Below are positions 7,945 to 15,143 of a DNA stretch of 25,430 bases, one piece after another. The stretch's first letter is position 1, and every line of letters begins with the position of its first letter. A program made the translations under genes and the position numbers. The stretch is from assembly GCA_963966275.1 (NCBI GenBank), contig CAWZYQ010000046.1:1-25430 (forward strand). The letters are read 5' to 3'. Source of the stretch: UBA10427 sp003500135 (GTDB lineage: Bacteria > Bacteroidota > Bacteroidia > Cytophagales > Cyclobacteriaceae). The notes beneath the pieces were generated by a model that was not told the origin of the DNA, made no database searches, and saw only the letters and a program-made list of their open reading frames with translations.

Positions 7945-7977
7945 CAAAGGTATAGGGGACCAATAGAGAGGTGCAAA
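7945..7977 (-). promoter_or_regulatory. Bacteroidota-type promoter of the phosphate-scavenging operon
   Basis: The minus strand reads TTTG (7974-7977), 21 nt, then TACCTTTG (7945-7952). This matches the TTTG / TAnnTTTG consensus with 17-23 nt spacing recognised by the primary sigma factor of Bacteroidota. Transcription would start near 7938, leaving a leader of about 30 nt before the ATG at 7909. No Pho-box consensus is established for this lineage, so phosphate control is only inferred from the genes. Confidence 0.6.
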
Positions 7978-8095
7978 TTTTAGGGGGTTACAAAAAAGCA
8001 ACAAGGATGTCCGGCACAGTTACGGTTCGTTAACACAAATTGTAACATACTGAATTAAAGGGACTTAAACACCCATTAAATATTTTTGACCTATG

Positions 8096-9751
8096 TTAAC
8101 TTTCCATTAAGGTTGCACTTAAGCTGCCTCCGTTCTCGATTTTCAACTTTTTTCTTAACCGGTATCTCGACACCCTGAGACTGTCGAGAGAAATCCCCAA
8201 AATAGTGGCAATATCGGTTGAGTTAAGGTTTAGTTTCAGCAGTGCGCAAAGCCGGAGGTCACTGGAAGATAATTCGGGATACCTTGCCTGAAGCCTGGTA
8301 TAAAACTCGGGATGAATTTGCTCAAATACCTTTTGAAATTCTTTCCAGTCCTCATCCTGTGTAAAACTTTGGTTAATGGAAGCAACAATACGCCTGACTA
8401 TTTGCCCTCTATCTTTTTTGTCGGCTTTTTGAATTTCCCTGAGTTCATCTTTCAGGTTCTCAAGAAAATTATTTTTGCGAATGAGCTGAAGGGTATGACT
8501 TGTTAATACCTGACTTTTGGTCACGAGGTCTTCCCTTAGTTTTTTCTCTAATAGCGCTTTATTTTCCAACTCCGCTTTAAGCTTATCTTCATTGAGCAGG
8601 GCATTCTTCAATTCTGCTGTGGTCAAGGCCTGTCTGGTATCGTGGATCTTTTTATTCTGCTTAATGATTTGCTTGTTTTTTTGTATTCGCATACGCTGCT
8701 GGCTGACTACCAGGATCGCGATGGTAAGCACCAGGGCGATTATGGCCACAAACATCATCTTTAAAAATGACTGCTGGTCTTTTTCCCTTTCAAGCGCAAG
8801 TATCCGGCTTTCTTTCCTTTCCATTTCATAAAGAGCCTGTAGCTGAGTAAGCCTTCGCGCATTGCTTTCTTCAAAAATCCTGGCATTCAGATCATAAGCG
8901 GCTTCCAATGCCTCGTTGGCTTTTTCGTGCAGCCCCATAGCACTGTAAATTTTAGCCATATCGCGATAGGCGCTCCTTTTTTGGTAAACCAATTCATAGC
9001 GATCCGCCAACCGTAGCGCACTATCAGTATAAATCAGCGCTTTATTCCATTTTTCCGTTTTCCTGAAGATATCACCAAGATTGTTGATATTGACCACAAA
9101 ACTGTTCATGTTGCCCAAGCGGTGATTGAGAAGTGAGGACATGGAAAAATAGTAGTATGCGGAATCGTAAGTTCCTTCATCTTCATATACACTTCCCAAA
9201 TTGTCGTAAATTCTGGCCATTCCTTTCTGGTCATTGACCAGCTCAAAAAGGTGAAGCGCCCGTTTTTGCAGAACCAAAGCAGAATCAGGGATGGATATTT
9301 TTTCATAATAATGTCCTTTCCATCCCAAACAGGCCGCAATGAGGGAGCTATCTCCAACTTCATTGGCAATGTGAAAGGCGTGATCATAATATTGCCAGGC
9401 CAGTTCGAATTGCTTGCCATACTGATTCACTGCCCCGAGCCAATTCAGGGAATGAACGTATTCTTGTAAAACTTCTCGTTTTTCATATATATCCGCCGAT
9501 TCCAACAGGTAGGCAGCGGATTTGTGAAATGCCCCCTGCTGATAGAGCATGATTCCGAGGATCTGAGCGCTTTTCGCCCGATCAAGTGAAAGACTGTCTT
9601 TCTGCTTTAAATAGACCGACTTGGCGAGGAAAAAAGAGGTGTCGGGCTTTATTTCATAATACTGACTGGCATATTGAAGCGACTGATTTTGTGCACTCGA
9701 TATTAATCCCCCAAAGGCCACGATGAAGATAATGGCTATAATCCGTCTCAT
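8096..9751 (-). CDS. Membrane-anchored TPR protein with C-terminal LuxR-like HTH
   Basis: This is a likely transcription regulator of the kind common in Bacteroidota, with a periplasmic sensor part and a cytoplasmic DNA-binding part. Of 551 residues, 1-20 are a signal sequence. Residues about 25-310 hold tandem tetratricopeptide repeats (for example around 177-210, IYDNLGSVYEDEGTYDSAYY, and 220-250). One transmembrane helix lies at 330-349, a long lysine/glutamate coiled coil at about 352-445, and a helix-turn-helix at 493-538 (SDLRLCALLKLNLNSTDIA, ILGISLDSLRVSRYRLRKKL). The ligand or partner is unknown. It lies 186 nt upstream of the phosphate-scavenging operon on the same strand, so it may control that operon, but proximity is the only evidence. 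Confidence 0.88.
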   Translation of the reverse strand: MRRIIAIIFIVAFGGLISSAQNQSLQYASQYYEIKPDTSFFLAKSVYLKQKDSLSLDRAKSAQILGIMLYQQGAFHKSAAYLLESADIYEKREVLQEYVHSLNWLGAVNQYGKQFELAWQYYDHAFHIANEVGDSSLIAACLGWKGHYYEKISIPDSALVLQKRALHLFELVNDQKGMARIYDNLGSVYEDEGTYDSAYYYFSMSSLLNHRLGNMNSFVVNINNLGDIFRKTEKWNKALIYTDSALRLADRYELVYQKRSAYRDMAKIYSAMGLHEKANEALEAAYDLNARIFEESNARRLTQLQALYEMERKESRILALEREKDQQSFLKMMFVAIIALVLTIAILVVSQQRMRIQKNKQIIKQNKKIHDTRQALTTAELKNALLNEDKLKAELENKALLEKKLREDLVTKSQVLTSHTLQLIRKNNFLENLKDELREIQKADKKDRGQIVRRIVASINQSFTQDEDWKEFQKVFEQIHPEFYTRLQARYPELSSSDLRLCALLKLNLNSTDIATILGISLDSLRVSRYRLRKKLKIENGGSLSATLMES

Positions 9752-9850
9752 AAGTTTATGAACTAAAAGACAAATTTTAGATCACAGCCGCTAATAAAAA
9801 AAGAAATGCGCGTTATCAGTAGTTTATGGTATTGTTAAGCGCTTATTCAA

Positions 9851-10699
9851 CTACGATTCCACCGGTAAACTTTCATCCTGCCCCCACTCGGTCCAGGAGC
9901 CATCGTAGACTGAAATGTTTTTATATCCCGCCATTTCCGCGCCAAGCGCAAGTATACAGGCAGTTACACCAGAGCCACAGCTAAACACCACCTGATCGCA
10001 CTCACCGGCGTGCTGCCTGAAAGCCCTTTGAAGAGATGGTACGTCCAGCATGTTCTGATGTTGAAGAAGATATTTATATGGAAGGTTCTTCGACCCGGGA
10101 ATGTGTCCGCTTCTCAAACCTTCCCGTGGTTCCGGCTTCAAAGCATTAAAACGGTCTTGAGATCTTGCATCAATAATTTTGATACCTTCCTTGTCGAGTA
10201 TGGAGCTGACAAACTCCTTGTTCACAAAGAAATCTTTTCTCGGATTTGCCCGGAATGTACCTTTTTTTATTTCATATGCCTCGCCACTTTCATCGGGAAG
10301 GGCAAATTGTTCCCACGCAGGTAAACCACCATTTAGCACGGCCACTTCATCGTGTCCCATGGCGCGGAACATCCACCAGGCACGTGGCGCTGAAAACATA
10401 CCCACGGAATCGTATACTACTATTTTGGAATCATTGGAGACACCCAGTTTTTCAACCTCAGTGGAAAACACCTTTTCATTGGGCATCATGTGAGGCAAAT
10501 CGCTATTGAGGTCGCATATAACGTTATGGAAATCAAAAAAACGGGCCCTGGGAATATGGTCTTCAAGAAATTCTGTTTTTGCATCCCTGCCGGTGGAAGG
10601 CAGGTGATAGCTGGCATCCAAGATCACTAAATCGGGGTGGTTCCAGTTTCTGGACAACCACGCTACTTCAACAATAGGTTTGGGTAAATTCAGTTCCAT
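9851..10699 (-). CDS. sseA: 3-mercaptopyruvate sulfurtransferase (tandem rhodanese)
   Basis: The enzyme moves sulfur from 3-mercaptopyruvate to a thiol or cyanide acceptor in cysteine breakdown and sulfide/persulfide metabolism. The 282-residue product has two rhodanese domains: an inactive N-terminal one (about 7-135, with VILDASYHLP and ARFFDFHNV) and a catalytic one (about 160-280). The active loop is CGSGVTAC with catalytic Cys241; the CGSGVTA form is typical of mercaptopyruvate sulfurtransferases, while thiosulfate rhodaneses usually have CRKGVTA. The interdomain motif RSGHIPGSKNLPY is also present. There is no signal peptide, so it is cytoplasmic. It stands alone, with about 100 nt on either side. 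Confidence 0.93.
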   Translation of the reverse strand: MELNLPKPIVEVAWLSRNWNHPDLVILDASYHLPSTGRDAKTEFLEDHIPRARFFDFHNVICDLNSDLPHMMPNEKVFSTEVEKLGVSNDSKIVVYDSVGMFSAPRAWWMFRAMGHDEVAVLNGGLPAWEQFALPDESGEAYEIKKGTFRANPRKDFFVNKEFVSSILDKEGIKIIDARSQDRFNALKPEPREGLRSGHIPGSKNLPYKYLLQHQNMLDVPSLQRAFRQHAGECDQVVFSCGSGVTACILALGAEMAGYKNISVYDGSWTEWGQDESLPVES

Positions 10700-10828
10700 A
10701 ATACTACAATATACGATACCTAAATATAGGGGTTTAGACCTGGATGTGCTTTATTAAGGCTGATAATTCAATGGTGTGAAAACTAATTCTTCATTTATTT
10801 TGAAATACAAGAAACGGGATGAAATGAT

Positions 10829-11524
10829 TTAAAACGACTTTTCAAGCGAATGCACAATTTCTTTTACCTGTTTCCTGTTCATCCCCGATTTGAGGCTATC
10901 GTGGTAGTGAACTTCTAAGGCCTGTAAGTCTTTTTTCCAAACCTTGGGTATAATCTGTTGTCTGGATATTTCAACGTAATCATTGAAAATAGTATATGCC
11001 CCATTGGAATAGCCTACGAGACCTAAACTTTTAAATAAATGACGTATGATCAGGAATTTCTTATTTCTAACTGAAAAAGTGCGATCAACATCTACACAAA
11101 AACTTATGTAATCAAAATTATTTTCTTCATCGCACTTATAAGTAAAATAATTATTGATAAAATCATTAACCCATACACTTTCATCTAAATATTTAAGCTT
11201 ATATAAATAAATGTCCCCGATGAAAATAACCAGATCTGCATTTTCGGTACTTGCCACATAAGAAATGCGAAAGGGAAAATACTCCTCCACTTCTGTCATC
11301 CATTTAAGAATCTTTTTATCCCATTTGGATGCCCTGTTGCCACTTATGGTGTAACGAATATCCCTGTTCCATTTTAATAATGTACTAAAACCTCCGCTCT
11401 CATACTGTACCTGACAAACGTCCAGATAATGGGTCTTAATTTGAAATTCCTCTTTGCTTTGTGAAAACACTAAGTGAGGAATTGTAAATAGTAAAAATTG
11501 AAAAATGGAAAAAGAGTATTTCAT
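10829..11524 (-). CDS. Exported DUF2927-like protein, copy A
   Basis: The function is unknown. The 231-residue product has a signal peptide (about 1-22, ending LVFSQ) and a single globular domain. An N-terminal half carries WNRDIRYTISGN and ADLVIFIGDI. The C-terminal half has SFCVDV, then a helix (RHLFKSLGLVGYSN), then TIFNDY, KDLQALEVHY and LKSGMNRKQVKEIV. That order resembles the DUF2927 family, whose members have a zincin-like helix, a LGL..N turn, an IFND segment, and a final LYDPRL.PGM with a following basic helix. The HExxH-type metal ligands are not clear here (RHLFK), so protease activity is doubtful. It is a tandem paralogue of the next gene upstream, with 170 nt between them. Its coding sequence is strikingly AT-rich in the middle compared with neighbours. 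Family assignment is from memory of motifs only. Confidence 0.6.
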   Translation of the reverse strand: MKYSFSIFQFLLFTIPHLVFSQSKEEFQIKTHYLDVCQVQYESGGFSTLLKWNRDIRYTISGNRASKWDKKILKWMTEVEEYFPFRISYVASTENADLVIFIGDIYLYKLKYLDESVWVNDFINNYFTYKCDEENNFDYISFCVDVDRTFSVRNKKFLIIRHLFKSLGLVGYSNGAYTIFNDYVEISRQQIIPKVWKKDLQALEVHYHDSLKSGMNRKQVKEIVHSLEKSF

Positions 11525-11694
11525 AGCCGAATTGAATAAATCTCAAAATACCAAATGATAAGGTTATTTCATAAACTTTATTTCATTATTCATTCACCGC
11601 ATCAACCCGAATTCATTAAAAATTTTGAGGCTGAAAGAGCATTGTATGAACTTCTTCATTAATTCATATCGCTCAATAAAAACATGGAGAATTG

Positions 11695-12378
11695 TTAAAG
11701 AGACAAAGGCAGCAACCGAATGACATCTTCCACCTGTTCCCTGCTCATGCCCGATTTAAAGGCTTCAGAATAGTGGATTTTTAATGCTACAATGTCTTTT
11801 CTCGACCAACGGTCGTTTCCCGGCATCCAGTCGTTAAAAAAAACACTGTCGGTATCATCGGAATAACCCATTAAACCGAATCCTTTGAGTATAAACCTAT
11901 GCATGAGATAGCTCTCAAAATCACGTATATCAATCGACTCCACATCTACACAAAAACTCACAAAATTCAGGTTATTCTGGTTATCCTGATAGAAACTGAA
12001 CCAGTTGTTCGAACCTTCCTGTAACTCAATATCACGACTTAAATAATGGAGCTTATAAGCCTGAATATTGCCCAGGAAAATCACCAGATCGGCTTCTTCT
12101 TTATCAGAAGTGAAAGTAATACGATAGGGAAACAACTCCTGTACGTCATCCATAATCTTAACAACACGCTTATTCCAGTAAGAATCCATATTCCCGGCAA
12201 CGGTGTATTTTATGTCGCGGTTCCACTTCATCAAAGGGCTGTACTGCCCATTGTTATAAAACCTTTGATTAACATCCATGTAATGCTGCTTGTACCGAAT
12301 CTCTTTTTTGGATTGTGCAAATACGCATTGTGGTATAACTAAAATGAGGAAAAGAAATATAGCGATTGAAGACTTCAT
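11695..12378 (-). CDS. Exported DUF2927-like protein, copy B
   Basis: This is a paralogue of the adjacent downstream gene and has the same plan: signal peptide (about 1-22, CVFAQ), WNRDIKYTVAGN, ADLVIFLGNI, SFCVDV, a helix (MHRFILKGFGLMGYSD), SVFFNDW, KDIVALKIHY and FKSGMSREQVEDVI. The pair share these blocks almost residue for residue, plus a 17-nt identical stretch over the SFCVDV region. The closing SGMSREQV recalls the DUF2927 C-terminus. As in copy A, the putative metal-binding helix lacks a standard HExxH. The product is probably periplasmic or secreted. The gene lies 63 nt behind the GreA-like gene, on the same strand. Function is unknown. Confidence 0.6.
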   Translation of the reverse strand: MKSSIAIFLFLILVIPQCVFAQSKKEIRYKQHYMDVNQRFYNNGQYSPLMKWNRDIKYTVAGNMDSYWNKRVVKIMDDVQELFPYRITFTSDKEEADLVIFLGNIQAYKLHYLSRDIELQEGSNNWFSFYQDNQNNLNFVSFCVDVESIDIRDFESYLMHRFILKGFGLMGYSDDTDSVFFNDWMPGNDRWSRKDIVALKIHYSEAFKSGMSREQVEDVIRLLPLSL

Positions 12379-12441
12379 TTGGAATTTTAATTGCTTTCAA
12401 TAATAATCAACAAAACTGATGCCAAATAATTGATTAATTAA

Positions 12442-12891
12442 CTAATTGATTTGCTTAATTACAATGGATCTTCCATTAAACATGAGTTCTTCCTTTGCTT
12501 TTTTTCCCGAAAAAGCTTTGGCAAGCGGGGCCAGGGGTGAAATCACAAAAATCATTTCTCCTTCCAACTGTATTTGCCCAAGAGGGGTGATAATCCAGAA
12601 ATTCCCTATACTCGTCCCTACCAGCGCACTTGTATCCGCCTGATCCATATCCCTGTCGGTATTGCATCGTTCCAGTGCAGCCTGGTAAGATTGCCACTGT
12701 TCCCACTGCTGGTCAAGCTTGTTCATCTCCTGATTCACCATTTCGCGGGAGGTTTCATATTTGTCACCCATGCTGCTTTTGGTATCTTCAGATTTCGATT
12801 TTTGTAAGGCTGCGATCTGGTCCTTTAAGTCGTGAAGTCGTTGACCGACCAGTTCCAGGCAATGTTTTTTTAACTGACCTTTATCGATCAT
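12442..12891 (-). CDS. GreA/GreB C-terminal-like protein with N-terminal coiled coil
   Basis: This cytoplasmic protein of 149 residues has residues about 1-80 as a helical coiled coil (with KSSMGDKYETSREMVNQEM, the most conserved part). A small FKBP-like fold from about 88 onward (VGTSIGNFWI, EGEMIFVISPLAPLAKAF, SGKKAKEELMFNGRSIVIKQ) matches the SPL(G/A).A..GKK.G pattern of the GreA/GreB C-terminal domain. Relatives in Bacteroidota are often labelled 3-oxoacyl-ACP synthase in databases, which the sequence does not support. It may bind RNA polymerase like Gre/Rnk proteins, but the acidic GreA tip residues that drive cleavage are not evident. The start ATG at 12891 gives the usual length. It follows the lipoprotein gene after 26 nt, so the two are probably co-transcribed. 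Confidence 0.7.
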   Translation of the reverse strand: MIDKGQLKKHCLELVGQRLHDLKDQIAALQKSKSEDTKSSMGDKYETSREMVNQEMNKLDQQWEQWQSYQAALERCNTDRDMDQADTSALVGTSIGNFWIITPLGQIQLEGEMIFVISPLAPLAKAFSGKKAKEELMFNGRSIVIKQIN

Positions 12892-12917
12892 TGGCGGGGA
12901 ATTTGTTTTTAAGCCAC

Positions 12918-13526
12918 TTACTCCTGCTCCTGCTCACCGGAATCGACCTGATCTTCCTCTTCGCTATCTTCTTTAGATTTCTTCCGGAATGGCCAGAATC
13001 CTTTTTTCTCCTTTTTCTCAACCGGCGCTTCATCGAAAGCACTCTCTTCTATCAGTTGCTCTTCCGTTTCAGGCTCGGGCTTCGGTCGCGAAAACTGATC
13101 GCCAAAATGATAGAGATAAATCATCTGATCGATATCCACATATCCTCTTCGTTCAATTTGCGAGGATTCCCGCGGCACCGTATCAGTAGGGAATAAAGCT
13201 GTATCCATTTCTGCATACGGTCGTTCGACATCTTCAAAGACATCTTCTTTTTTCAGATAAATAGACTCCATGGATACCGTTTTATGCGCCTCTATTTTCT
13301 TTGGGTAAGGCAGGTCATCGGCAATACCATACTTGCCTTTGTCAACTTGCCACAAATCGGTTTTGGGCAGGGAGTCTTCACCAAAAAGCGAAAATTTTCT
13401 CTTGGTTACTTCTTTATCGAGAATGAAATATGATTGATAAGCAGGACATACCATTTTCTCCTGGCAGGCGCCAAAGAATGTCAAAGCTATGATTAAAAAA
13501 ATGATATGTTGTAGTCTCAATTTCAC
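12918..13526 (-). CDS. Lipoprotein of unknown function with charged C-terminal tail
   Basis: I do not recognise a named family. The 202-residue product has a lipoprotein signal with lipobox FFGAC (Cys21). A segment CPAYQSYFILDKE follows, with KRKFSLFGEDSLPK, a block I associate with conserved Bacteroidota lipoproteins. Residues about 90-150 contain scattered conserved-looking tyrosines (DIDQMIYLYHFGDQF). From about 153 the sequence becomes low-complexity and highly charged (lysine run with GFWPFRKKSK, then almost purely acidic to the end), so the tail is probably disordered. The gene lies 26 nt upstream of the GreA-like gene on the same strand. No enzymatic motif was found. Confidence 0.72.
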   Translation of the reverse strand: MKLRLQHIIFLIIALTFFGACQEKMVCPAYQSYFILDKEVTKRKFSLFGEDSLPKTDLWQVDKGKYGIADDLPYPKKIEAHKTVSMESIYLKKEDVFEDVERPYAEMDTALFPTDTVPRESSQIERRGYVDIDQMIYLYHFGDQFSRPKPEPETEEQLIEESAFDEAPVEKKEKKGFWPFRKKSKEDSEEEDQVDSGEQEQE

Positions 13527-13652
13527 CCTTGAATGAACGCAAAAAAATATGGTTTGTTTATCAAACCCTATCTATCAAAAAATGTGATCATCAAAATAAT
13601 GCAATAATATGCATTAAAACTAACAAATCCGCATTTTATTCGACCAACACCC

Positions 13653-14459
13653 CTATTCCAGTCGTTGTTTAACTGAATTTTGAATTCGTTCCACCCACTC
13701 GGCATACATCAAACCGGAAGGGTGCAGACCATCACCTGCGATCAAATCGGGACGGCTGAGCGCCTCTCTTGAAATATCGGTGATGTTGAAATACAAGATT
13801 CCGTATCGACTACAGGTGGCCCGCTTGAAGTCGTTGTACCGGTCAATTTCTTGGGATATATTTTCATCTTCACCATTGCCCCCAAATGGTGTAACACCAT
13901 AATCGGGAATGGATAAAACGAACACGCGTGAGGTATCGCCATTGGCATAAGCTATGGCGCTATCCAAAAGCATGGGCAACTCTTTTTCATAAATACTAAA
14001 ATCGTATCCCCTGTATTGATTATTTACACCGATAAGCAACGAAACAAGGTCATAGTCTTTAGAAGGCTTTTTGGCCTTCAAAGCATTCAGCAAATCTCCT
14101 GTTGTCCAGCCTGTGGTGGCAATAATATCAGCGTCCTGCATGTCGAGACCTTCCTGTCGCAAGGTTTCCACTAATTGCACCGGCCATCTTTCATTGGCAG
14201 CCACACTTTCCCCTATCGTATAGCTATCGCCTAAGGCCAAATACGATATGTTTCCCGGGAGTGGATCTTCTTCACCTCCTTCTTCACCATTATCTTCCTC
14301 GCCTCCATCATTTTCGTCACCATCCATATTATCACCGTCATCGATATTTAAAGTGTCCGCCTGGTCCTGGGTGTTTACAGTACCGGGTTCATCCGATTTA
14401 CAGGCTGCCATTAAGAGTACTAATATGAAAAAATAAAAAAAAAGGATATTTCGCAACAT
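13653..14459 (-). CDS. SGNH/GDSL hydrolase lipoprotein
   Basis: This is a surface or periplasmic esterase/lipase-type hydrolase of 268 residues; the substrate is unknown. The lipoprotein signal ends LMAAC (Cys20). Residues about 38-66 are a very acidic Asp/Glu/Gly/Asn linker, typical of Bacteroidota surface-lipoprotein spacers. The catalytic domain shows block I ALGDSYTIGE with the nucleophile Ser79, a block II glycine near ATTGWTTGDLL, block III GVNNQYRG with Asn146, and block V DGLHPSG with Asp243 and His246. All key residues are present. The gene stands alone: 126 nt separate its stop from the lipoprotein gene downstream, and 93 nt separate its start from the YjbR-type gene. Confidence 0.92.
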   Translation of the reverse strand: MLRNILFFYFFILVLLMAACKSDEPGTVNTQDQADTLNIDDGDNMDGDENDGGEEDNGEEGGEEDPLPGNISYLALGDSYTIGESVAANERWPVQLVETLRQEGLDMQDADIIATTGWTTGDLLNALKAKKPSKDYDLVSLLIGVNNQYRGYDFSIYEKELPMLLDSAIAYANGDTSRVFVLSIPDYGVTPFGGNGEDENISQEIDRYNDFKRATCSRYGILYFNITDISREALSRPDLIAGDGLHPSGLMYAEWVERIQNSVKQRLE

Positions 14460-14552
14460 TGGAGCTTTCGTTTTATTGAATAAAAGATGGCGTTTAATTT
14501 ATCAATTTTAGATGGGAAATAAACCCTGACAGGCAAGAATCGTTTGCGACTG

Positions 14553-14918
14553 CTATTTTACCGTGCGTCTTTTCAGCTCTTCTTTCTGCTTTTTGGGAAG
14601 TTTACTCACCACGAGTTCATAGCTGTGATTGATCCAATGCTTTATTTTATTATCGGGGATTCCGGTGTTTACTTTTACTGTGTTCCAGTGTTTTTTATTC
14701 ATATGGTAACCTGGCAGCACATGGCCGTCATATTCTTCCCTCAGTTTAGTTGCCAGGTTGGGATCACATTTTAAATTCGCACTTTCGAAGTTTTCAATAT
14801 TGCAAAGGGCAAACATTTTATCCATCACCTTGAAAACCAGGGTGTCATTGTCAAAGGGGAATGACTCCGTTACTCCGGGTTTTTGGATGCAGTGATCCCT
14901 GAAATCCTCAATATTCAT
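14553..14918 (-). CDS. MmcQ/YjbR family DNA-binding protein
   Basis: This small cytoplasmic protein (121 residues) has the CyaY-like YjbR fold. It shows the N-terminal helix (MNIEDFRDHCIQKPGVTESF), the PFDNDTLVFKVMDKMFAL strand pair, the NLKCDPNLATKLREEY segment, the PGYHMNKKHWNTV motif, and a C-terminal helix ending SYELVVSKLP. All are typical for the family, and the length is standard. Some members bind double-stranded DNA, but a cellular role is not established. The start lies 3 nt after the stop of the small membrane-protein gene, so it is the third gene of the ispG operon. Confidence 0.88.
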   Translation of the reverse strand: MNIEDFRDHCIQKPGVTESFPFDNDTLVFKVMDKMFALCNIENFESANLKCDPNLATKLREEYDGHVLPGYHMNKKHWNTVKVNTGIPDNKIKHWINHSYELVVSKLPKKQKEELKRRTVK

Positions 14919-14921
14919 TTA

Positions 14922-15143
14922 TCACATTATCCGCCTTACAATAATTACAATTAATGCTACCAGAAACATAATGATGCTGATCTTATTGATCCCATGCATC
15001 ATTCTCAAATTGAAATTCGATTTTTTATTCGGGTCTTTTTTCCGAAAAAAGTATCCAAATACTTCTCTAAAACCAAAATAGTGTTTCAAATCACCCTTTT
15101 TTTCCTTCCGCTCTATACGATTATTGTTTTCGGATCTATCCAT
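14922..15143 (-). CDS. Small single-pass membrane protein (DUF6728-like)
   Basis: This 73-residue protein has a charged N-terminus (about 1-20), a conserved-looking motif around 23-47 (FREVFGYFFRKKDPNKKSNF, then NLRMMHGINK), and one hydrophobic helix at about 52-69 (SIIMFLVALIVIIV) followed by a basic tail. The motif resembles a small Bacteroidota family I recall as DUF6728; this is from memory. It overlaps the 3' end of ispG by 31 nt in another frame and is followed after 3 nt by the YjbR-type gene. That points to translational coupling. Function is unknown. Confidence 0.72.
   Translation of the reverse strand: MDRSENNNRIERKEKKGDLKHYFGFREVFGYFFRKKDPNKKSNFNLRMMHGINKISIIMFLVALIVIIVRRIM

Noticed and set aside
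12415..12450. AT-rich near-palindrome around TTAATTAA
   Set aside because: Low-complexity spacer sequence; no matching copy and no terminator structure.
13598..13615. AATGCA/TGCATT inverted repeat
   Set aside because: The stem is only 6 bp, in AT-rich spacer, with no T-run or repeat elsewhere in the window; likely chance.
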